From the NCBI GenBank assembly GCA_001797335.1, contig MGPE01000006.1:187342-251341 (forward strand): a stretch of DNA of 64,000 nt. The letters run 5' to 3'. A program made the translations under genes and the position numbers. The notes under the pieces were generated by a model, which was not told the origin of the DNA, did not search any database, and was given only the letters and a program-made list of their open reading frames with translations. The DNA comes from Deltaproteobacteria bacterium GWA2_38_16. Lineage in GTDB: Bacteria > Bdellovibrionota > JACOXK01 > 2-02-FULL-40-11. Position 1 is the stretch's first letter; the number at the start of each line of letters is the position of its first letter. This document shows, piece after piece, positions 59,398-64,000 of this stretch.

Positions 59398-59891
59398 TCG
59401 CATTCATCCTTAGCTTTTTTATTTTTATTAATGATAAATTGCTTTTCTTTTGTTTTTTCCTTCACAATGATTTCTATTGCTTCTTTCTGCCTTATTTCCC
59501 CTTCTTCAAGAGCAAAGTAAAGCTCTTGCTCCAATTGCCTGCGGGTAGCTTTCACTAGCACATGCTCTGGCCAAAGATTAATATCAGAGTTGCTTCCACC
59601 GATAGAGAGGGGAATAAAATGATCTATCGTATATCTGTGCCTGCAATCAGACGGAATCTTGTATTCATCATAAATTTTTTCCCGCCTATCCGAACTGACA
59701 TTACGTTGACAATAGGGGATATTTTCTTGATACTTATACGTTACAAAATCAGGATCCTGTATTGTGCAAAGATCTCCCTGTGTCCAGTTCGGATCAGGAA
59801 TTAAAGGAAACGAAAGAGCGAGGTTTGTACTTAAGAAAAAACCCACAACAAGAGAGGCTCTTACGACACTAACGACTATCTTATTTTTCAT
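59394..59891 (-). CDS. Exported HNH endonuclease-like protein
   Basis: This 165-aa protein has a signal peptide (VVGFFLSTNLALS) and a His-Asn-His-type core YTIDHFIPLSIGGSNSDINLWPEH, the pattern of secreted HNH nucleases: DH, then GGSN, then N-L-W-P-E/Q-H. Three or four cysteines (LCTIQ, YCQRN, DCRHR) suggest disulfides, in line with an extracellular nuclease. The C-terminus is helical and highly charged (Lys/Glu), possibly for nucleic-acid contact. It probably serves nutrition or competition. GGAGG precedes the ATG. It is convergent with uvrA. Confidence 0.82.
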   Translation of the reverse strand: MKNKIVVSVVRASLVVGFFLSTNLALSFPLIPDPNWTQGDLCTIQDPDFVTYKYQENIPYCQRNVSSDRREKIYDEYKIPSDCRHRYTIDHFIPLSIGGSNSDINLWPEHVLVKATRRQLEQELYFALEEGEIRQKEAIEIIVKEKTKEKQFIINKNKKAKDECD

Positions 59892-60078
59892 TACTCCTCC
59901 TTAGTAAGCCATTTAGGGTGACTTGTAGAAACGCCGAACCATATTTTCGGCCTATAATTAAGAGTTACTCTATAACCCTAATATAATTAGAATTAACCTG
60001 TCAAGAATTTGGATTAAATTTTAGGAAAGATAAGATTTAAGCAATTCTTAAAAGCAGATAACTGGATTCCGTCGGAAT

Positions 60079-60139
60079 GGACGGTTTTCCGTCCGCATTT
60101 TTCGCCATTTGAGCTCAAAACCCCTGGCACATGCTTTGC
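60079..60139 (+). promoter_or_regulatory. Sigma-54-type promoter with upstream dyad
   Basis: CTGGCACATGCTTTGCA (60124-60140) has GG (60126-60127) and GC (60138-60139) separated by 10 nt and excellent flanks (TGGCAC, TTGCA), the -24/-12 signature. Upstream GGACGG-TTTT-CCGTCC (60079-60094) is a perfect dyad, and ATTCCG-T-CGGAAT (60066-60078) another. The start is predicted near 60151, only 6 nt before ATG 60157. Confidence 0.75.
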
Positions 60140-60156
60140 ATATACATTTTTCTCAA

Positions 60157-60474
60157 ATGCAATTTGGCCTATATAAAATTAAACGTTTAATATTGAAGGG
60201 GAATTATAAATTTACAGATAAAGCCGAAACAGAAATGTACGCTACTAATATCACACGAACGGACGTCTTAGAAGCAATTGTAAACGCATTCAGCATTGAT
60301 AAAATCATGAAATCAATAAGTCCTGGGAAGACACACAGAGGTGAAAAAGTGTATGTAATCAAAGGAGTTACATACGACAACATTCCCATTTATACTAAGG
60401 GGGCAATCAAACAATTTAATGGAAGGGATATTCTTTATATTTTGATTTCTGCTAAGAGAGAAGGTATATTGTAA
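60157..60474 (+). CDS. DUF4258-like putative toxin
   Basis: This 105-aa protein resembles DUF4258 / MqsR-like small RNases: KGNYKFTDKAETEMYATNITRTDVLEAI with the later GEKVYVIKGVT and GRDILYILISAKRE strands, an alpha-beta fold of RelE/MqsR character. Together with the YgiT-type zinc-finger gene 4 nt downstream it forms a toxin-antitoxin pair like MqsRA. ATG 60157 is used; earlier codons lie in the sigma-54 promoter. Transcription from a -24/-12 promoter would be unusual for such a module. Confidence 0.72.
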   Translation: MQFGLYKIKRLILKGNYKFTDKAETEMYATNITRTDVLEAIVNAFSIDKIMKSISPGKTHRGEKVYVIKGVTYDNIPIYTKGAIKQFNGRDILYILISAKREGIL

Positions 60475-60478
60475 TTAT

Positions 60479-60703
60479 ATGGCTAAACAACCCATTAAAT
60501 TAATCCAGTGCCCCATGTGTGACAGCACAAACATAAAATATATCGTTGAAGATCGCACCTATAAAAAGAATGGAAAAAAGATTATTGTTCCAGCCGTTCC
60601 TCGTGAAAAATGCTTTTCTTGTGGAGAACAATTTTTTGACCAAAATTCATTTGAGATCATTGAAGCCTTCTTTGAAAACACTAAAAAAACTGCGACAGGT
60701 TGA
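60479..60703 (+). CDS. YgiT-type zinc-finger putative antitoxin
   Basis: This 74-aa protein has two CxxC pairs (CPMCDS and CFSCGE) separated by a strand pair containing RTYKKNGKKIIVPAVPREK, the YgiT/MqsA N-terminal zinc-binding module. The C-terminal HTH domain of full MqsA is missing; a short helix (SFEIIEAFFENTKK) is all that follows. Such minimal antitoxins bind the toxin but cannot repress DNA, so regulation must come from elsewhere, agreeing with the sigma-54-type promoter upstream. Confidence 0.8.
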   Translation: MAKQPIKLIQCPMCDSTNIKYIVEDRTYKKNGKKIIVPAVPREKCFSCGEQFFDQNSFEIIEAFFENTKKTATG

Positions 60704-60744
60704 TCTTTACCTTTCAACATATTAAGCGACTAATCCAACGCAGT

Positions 60745-61737
60745 TTAATTATGATTTTGGGAAATATATGTAGTAATTTTTTTAACTTCTTCGATGACGG
60801 AGGGGGTGAAACGACCCCCTATCCAAAAAAGATTTTTAAGGGTTGTTTTTTCCATTTCTTGAGGATCCGTTACCTCTAAAGGAAAAAGTTGGTCAATAAC
60901 TCCTATCTGCTCCCACTCTACTTGATTAAAAAACTGAGGCCATGCTTTTTGAATAAATCGTTTTCCAGCTCTTATTTTTTTTGCCACTTCCTCTGCATCC
61001 ACCAGTTCTTCTTCTTTTAAAAAGAAAAGCCATTGGGAAATTTGTTTTGTACCTTCTATTAAGGTGCTATCCACATTCGAAGGAAAAAATCCAACCCCAT
61101 TACTATCTAAAGAAAATAAAATATTTTGGTAATCACACACTTTTTCTTTTAAAATAAAATTAAGCTTTACCGCAGAAACCATTTTTTGTTTTCGGATCTT
61201 TTTTAAAAATCGAGGATGAAAATAATCCGTTCCCAGCATATGAGTTAACCCAGTAAAAGGAATAGCCGCCACAACCGCTTTGGCTTGCCACCCTTCTTTT
61301 CCACTTATTATTTTTTGAATGGTGTGATCTTGGATGGCACATTCTAAAATAGGAGTTGAAAGCTTAATCTCTACCGAAGAAAAACCAGCATTTAAAGAGG
61401 TAAAAACTTTTTCTATGCCTCCCCGAGGAAAAATAAAATCTTTAAAAAAGAAATATTTTTGCTCTGGACTTATTTCTTCTGGACTCACAGACACCCAATT
61501 CATTTTTCGAAGAGCAAGGGGTTCTTGATTAAAAATTTCAATATATGAAAGATCTAAGCTCAAGGTTTTAGAAAGTTCAGGCGTTAGAAGATTAAAACCA
61601 TAATCTAATCTACTTTTTCCGCCCAGTTTAGGATCTGCTTCGCACAGTAAAATAGAATATTTTTCTTTAGAAAGGAGAAACGCTGCCAGCTGTCCTGACA
61701 ACCCGCCTCCTATAATAGCAACGTCATAGAGTGACAT
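60745..61737 (-). CDS. FAD-dependent amine-oxidase-like oxidoreductase
   Basis: This 330-aa flavoprotein has an N-terminal dinucleotide-binding fold VAIIGGGLSGQLAAFLL with CEADPKLGGKSR (the GG motif after the FAD loop) and a C-terminal FAD contact LKNLFWIGGRFTP. It belongs to the NAD(P)-binding/amine-oxidase superfamily that includes protoporphyrinogen oxidases and phytoene desaturases, but is shorter than HemY (about 450 aa), so the substrate is open. It precedes the membrane-protein gene by 22 nt in reverse order on the same strand, so they may share a transcript. Confidence 0.8.
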   Translation of the reverse strand: MSLYDVAIIGGGLSGQLAAFLLSKEKYSILLCEADPKLGGKSRLDYGFNLLTPELSKTLSLDLSYIEIFNQEPLALRKMNWVSVSPEEISPEQKYFFFKDFIFPRGGIEKVFTSLNAGFSSVEIKLSTPILECAIQDHTIQKIISGKEGWQAKAVVAAIPFTGLTHMLGTDYFHPRFLKKIRKQKMVSAVKLNFILKEKVCDYQNILFSLDSNGVGFFPSNVDSTLIEGTKQISQWLFFLKEEELVDAEEVAKKIRAGKRFIQKAWPQFFNQVEWEQIGVIDQLFPLEVTDPQEMEKTTLKNLFWIGGRFTPSVIEEVKKITTYISQNHN

Positions 61738-61759
61738 GATTTATCTTATATCAGGAAAT

Positions 61760-62101
61760 TTAAAATAAACGAAAAGAAATAATGAGCATGAAGAAATAAT
61801 TCAAAGCCCCTCCCACCGCAGAAATAAGAAGGGCAGAGGAATCTAAAATCTTAATCGCTGTCTCTACAGAATAATGATACACAGCCATAAGCATTCCACT
61901 AAATCCAAAAGGCATTAAAATAAAAACAGATAGATTGGCTAAATTTTTTTGATTTAATTTCACCCCTAAGACTTCCTGAGAAGCCAAGCCTTGAATCCCT
62001 TCTTGCAGCCATAAATGATAGCCACAAATCGCAAAAACAAGAAGCGATCCAATGACAATAATTCCTAATGAAATCAATGTAATAAGTCTTTTTTTAGCCA
62101 T
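61760..62101 (-). CDS. Small membrane protein with three predicted helices
   Basis: This 113-aa protein has hydrophobic helices at about 7-28 (LITLISLGIIVIGSLLVFAICG), 57-77 (SVFILMPFGFSGMLMAVYHY) and 88-110 (ALLISAVGGALNYFFMLIISF), with a polar loop between the first two (LQEGIQGLASQEVLGVKLNQ). I recognise no family. It is upstream of the FAD oxidoreductase gene on the same strand and divergent from htpX. Its role is unknown; co-transcription with the oxidoreductase is plausible. Confidence 0.65.
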   Translation of the reverse strand: MAKKRLITLISLGIIVIGSLLVFAICGYHLWLQEGIQGLASQEVLGVKLNQKNLANLSVFILMPFGFSGMLMAVYHYSVETAIKILDSSALLISAVGGALNYFFMLIISFRLF

Positions 62102-62184
62102 AATAAACGTTCCACTTACTTTTAATTATACCATGTAGTCTGCCATTGACAAGAAAGCCTAAAATCCCTATATATAAGAGCATT

Positions 62185-63036
62185 ATGTCAAATCATTTTA
62201 AAACAACGATTCTTTTAACGCTGCTTTCTGTTTTATTTATTTTCATTGGTCGCGCTTTAGGTGGACAACAAGGGATGGTCTTTGCCTTTCTTTTTGCCCT
62301 GGCCATGAATATTGGCTCCTACTGGTTTTCAGATAAAATTGTTCTGGCACTTTATCGAGCAAAACCCCTTGAAGAAGGACATGATATTCATTCCTTAGTC
62401 AGAGAACTGGCCCAAAGAGCCAAAATGCCCAGCCCAAAAGTGTATTGGATAAATTCTTATTCTCCCAATGCGTTTGCTACGGGACGAAATCCCACTCACG
62501 GGACCGTGGTTGTTTCTGAAGGACTTCTTCGCATTTTAAATACCGAAGAACTCAAAGGGGTTTTAGCCCATGAGATGAGTCATATTAAAAATCGAGATAC
62601 GCTCATTAGCGCTATTGCCGCAAGCATTGCTTCTGCTTTAGTAATGCTCGCCAATATGGCCAAATGGGCAGCTATTTTTGGGGGCATGAGACGAAATAAC
62701 GACGAAAGACAGGGTGGTGGTCTTGAACTCTTAGCCATGGCTATTGTTGCTCCCTTGGCTGCAACGCTCATTCAAATGGCCATCTCCAGATCAAGAGAAT
62801 TCCAAGCAGATGCCTCAGGGGCTCAAATGGCTGGTGGTCCCTATGGTCTTATTTCTGCTCTTCAAAAAATAGCAAAGGGAGCTCAACAAATGCCCATGGA
62901 ACACGCCACCCCTGCCACTTCTCATTTATTTATTATTAATCCTTTATCCGGCGGGACTTTATTGCAACTTTTTAGTACGCACCCTGCTTTAGAACAACGT
63001 ATTGAACGGCTTAGAAATTATAGACAATATGTCTGA
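62185..63036 (+). CDS. htpX: Zinc metalloprotease HtpX
   Basis: HtpX is an inner-membrane M48 protease that removes misfolded membrane proteins and is typically induced by envelope stress. There are two N-terminal membrane helices, zinc motif [20 protein letters not shown] (HEMSH) and a glutamate ligand in [12 protein letters not shown], with two more hydrophobic segments between. The 283-aa length from ATG 62185 is typical; the track's earlier start is extra leader. Overlap of 8 nt with the DUF1844 gene and then degP places two envelope proteases in one operon. Confidence 0.94.
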   Translation: MSNHFKTTILLTLLSVLFIFIGRALGGQQGMVFAFLFALAMNIGSYWFSDKIVLALYRAKPLEEGHDIHSLVRELAQRAKMPSPKVYWINSYSPNAFATGRNPTHGTVVVSEGLLRILNTEELKGVLAHEMSHIKNRDTLISAIAASIASALVMLANMAKWAAIFGGMRRNNDERQGGGLELLAMAIVAPLAATLIQMAISRSREFQADASGAQMAGGPYGLISALQKIAKGAQQMPMEHATPATSHLFIINPLSGGTLLQLFSTHPALEQRIERLRNYRQYV

Positions 63037-63298
63037 TCTCGAACATCCTAGAACAATTGATTTTTCAACCTTCATTTTTTCTTTGGGTTCTGCGGCCCTT
63101 ATTCATTTAGGAGTCACTGCAAATCCTATGAATAATAAAATTGAAAAAAATTTAGAAGAAGCCAAACAAAACATAGATCTTTTGTCTTTGCTTCAAGAAA
63201 AAACCAAAGGCAATTTAACAACAGATGAAGAAAAATTGATTCATAATTTATTACATTCTTTGCGAATGCGTTATGTAGAGGAGACTCAAAAATCATGA
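63029..63298 (+). CDS. DUF1844 domain protein
   Basis: This 89-aa protein has [18 protein letters not shown], then a helical pair with [36 protein letters not shown], which is the DUF1844 pattern. Members are small, often acidic proteins of unknown role, found next to envelope or metabolic genes in deltaproteobacteria and Acidobacteria-like genomes. The ATG at 63029 lies in the 3' end of htpX (8-nt overlap) and its stop overlaps the degP start (ATGA), so it is translationally coupled between two proteases. Confidence 0.85.
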   Translation: MSDLEHPRTIDFSTFIFSLGSAALIHLGVTANPMNNKIEKNLEEAKQNIDLLSLLQEKTKGNLTTDEEKLIHNLLHSLRMRYVEETQKS

Positions 63299-64000
63299 AA
63301 AAAATTCTTATTATTACTTTTATTTTTTTAATGGGAGCTCTGGCTTCCTTTGCATATCTTTATCATAAAGGAAATTTAACTCCGCTCATCGCTAAATCTC
63401 CCATCTGGACTGAAAATGCCCCTCTCATTACTTCCCCCACTTCTAACGGATCTACGAATGTTGAAATTTTTGTAAACATCGCTGAGAAATTAAGACCAAC
63501 GGTAGTTAACATTCACACCACTCAAACCATTAAAGGAGGCGGCATATCCCCTTTTCAGGGATTTGAAGATGATGAATTTTTTAGACGATTTTTTGATGAC
63601 TTTTTTGGACAAAGAGGCATGCCCAAAAGTAAACCCAAAGATTTTAAACAACAAAATTTAGGATCTGGATTTATTATTAGTCGCGATGGCTACATTATTA
63701 CCAATAATCATGTCATTGAAAAAGCCGATGAAATTAAAGTAAAGCTCACCGAAGAATCTAAAGAAAGCTATACGGCTAAACTCATTGGAACCGATGCCAG
63801 AACCGACATTGCTCTTATTAAAATTGACCCCAAAGGAAAAGAATTACCCGTGGCTCCTTTGGGCGATTCTGATAAATTGAGAGTTGGCGAATGGGTAGCT
63901 GCCATTGGTCATCCTTTCGGTTATGGGCACACGGTTTCTCACGGTATTGTGAGTGCTAAAGAACGTCTTTTTGGAGATGGTGTCACGCATCCTTATAATG
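63295..64000 (+). CDS. degP: DegP/HtrA-family serine protease, truncated by window edge
   Basis: The frame runs from ATG 63295 to the window end (235 codons). The N-terminus (IITFIFLMGALASFAYLYHKG) is a signal peptide or anchor. The trypsin-like domain shows GSGFIISRDGYIITNNHVIEKAD with catalytic His, IGTDARTDIALIKI with catalytic Asp, and GEWVAAIGHPFGYGHTVSHGIVSA before the nucleophile Ser, which lies beyond the edge with the PDZ domains. DegP degrades or chaperones misfolded periplasmic proteins. It overlaps DUF1844 by 4 nt and follows htpX, as an envelope stress operon. Confidence 0.93.
   Translation, partial: MKKILIITFIFLMGALASFAYLYHKGNLTPLIAKSPIWTENAPLITSPTSNGSTNVEIFVNIAEKLRPTVVNIHTTQTIKGGGISPFQGFEDDEFFRRFFDDFFGQRGMPKSKPKDFKQQNLGSGFIISRDGYIITNNHVIEKADEIKVKLTEESKESYTAKLIGTDARTDIALIKIDPKGKELPVAPLGDSDKLRVGEWVAAIGHPFGYGHTVSHGIVSAKERLFGDGVTHPYN

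Overview
The window is a 64 kb stretch of an A+T-rich Gram-negative chromosome. Signal peptides, lipoboxes, UppS/UppP, RseP, a BepA-like M48 protease, HtpX, DegP, a TIGR02147 protein, two-component proteins with a diguanylate cyclase, and two -24/-12 (sigma-54) promoters point to a deltaproteobacterium-like lineage (Bdellovibrionota or UBA10199-like). This placement is inferred from gene content only. No phage, IS transposase, rRNA or CRISPR array was seen.

Layout. 0-7.7 kb: tail of rpsI, small secreted proteins, a TIGR02147/secreted-protein pair, a subtilase lacking its Asp, then a leftward cofactor run coaX-birA-nadC, a response regulator and mnmH. 7.8-11.2 kb: dps, a TumE/TumA toxin-antitoxin cassette bracketed by the dps 3' end and a degenerate copy of it, DUF2007 and small exported proteins. 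11.3-15.1 kb: UbiB-like kinase and RNase R. 15.2-22.9 kb: tRNA-Leu(CAG), a papain-like exported protease, unknown secreted proteins, Ppx/GppA overlapping a LOG protein, a gene behind a sigma-54 promoter, a BepA-like lipoprotein and a 19-codon Lys/His micro-gene. 23.1-33.4 kb: cobO, then the conserved leftward block rpsB-tsf-pyrH-frr-uppS-cdsA-dxr-rseP-tsaB, with mreB upstream of it. 33.5-40.1 kb is the accessory island: a leaderless ATPase-nuclease, a DUF4286::RNA-ligase fusion, an HTH-nucleotidyltransferase/HEPN pair, a kelch protein with its Shine-Dalgarno in a hairpin, an AbiEii-type pair, and a PemK/MazF pair with four operator half-sites. 40.1-52.2 kb: a large lipoprotein, valS, a diguanylate cyclase, two DUF2279-like paralogues, and overlapping genes for a cysteine protease and a subtilase-HEAT protein. 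52.4-64 kb: histidine kinase-uppP-response regulator, uvrA, an exported HNH nuclease, a DUF4258/YgiT-type pair behind a sigma-54 promoter, an FAD oxidoreductase, then htpX-DUF1844-degP.

How the genes work together. The rpsB-to-tsaB block couples translation factors to isoprenoid and envelope synthesis. UppS makes undecaprenyl diphosphate and UppP recycles it. RseP, BepA-like, HtpX and DegP form an envelope quality-control set. Accessory genes are mostly small stress/defence modules with recognisable self-operators.

The most noteworthy signals are: (i) uppP and a DUF2279 paralogue have no ATG/GTG/TTG where their N-termini must begin, and each has an ATT placed 7 nt after a Shine-Dalgarno; (ii) the RNA-ligase fusion / ATPase / MNT-HEPN island; (iii) Shine-Dalgarno-sequestering hairpins before rseP and the kelch gene; (iv) two long-stem elements with related GC-rich loops; (v) the micro-gene whose terminator abuts the bepA start codon; (vi) a dispersed REP element read in frame inside coaX.
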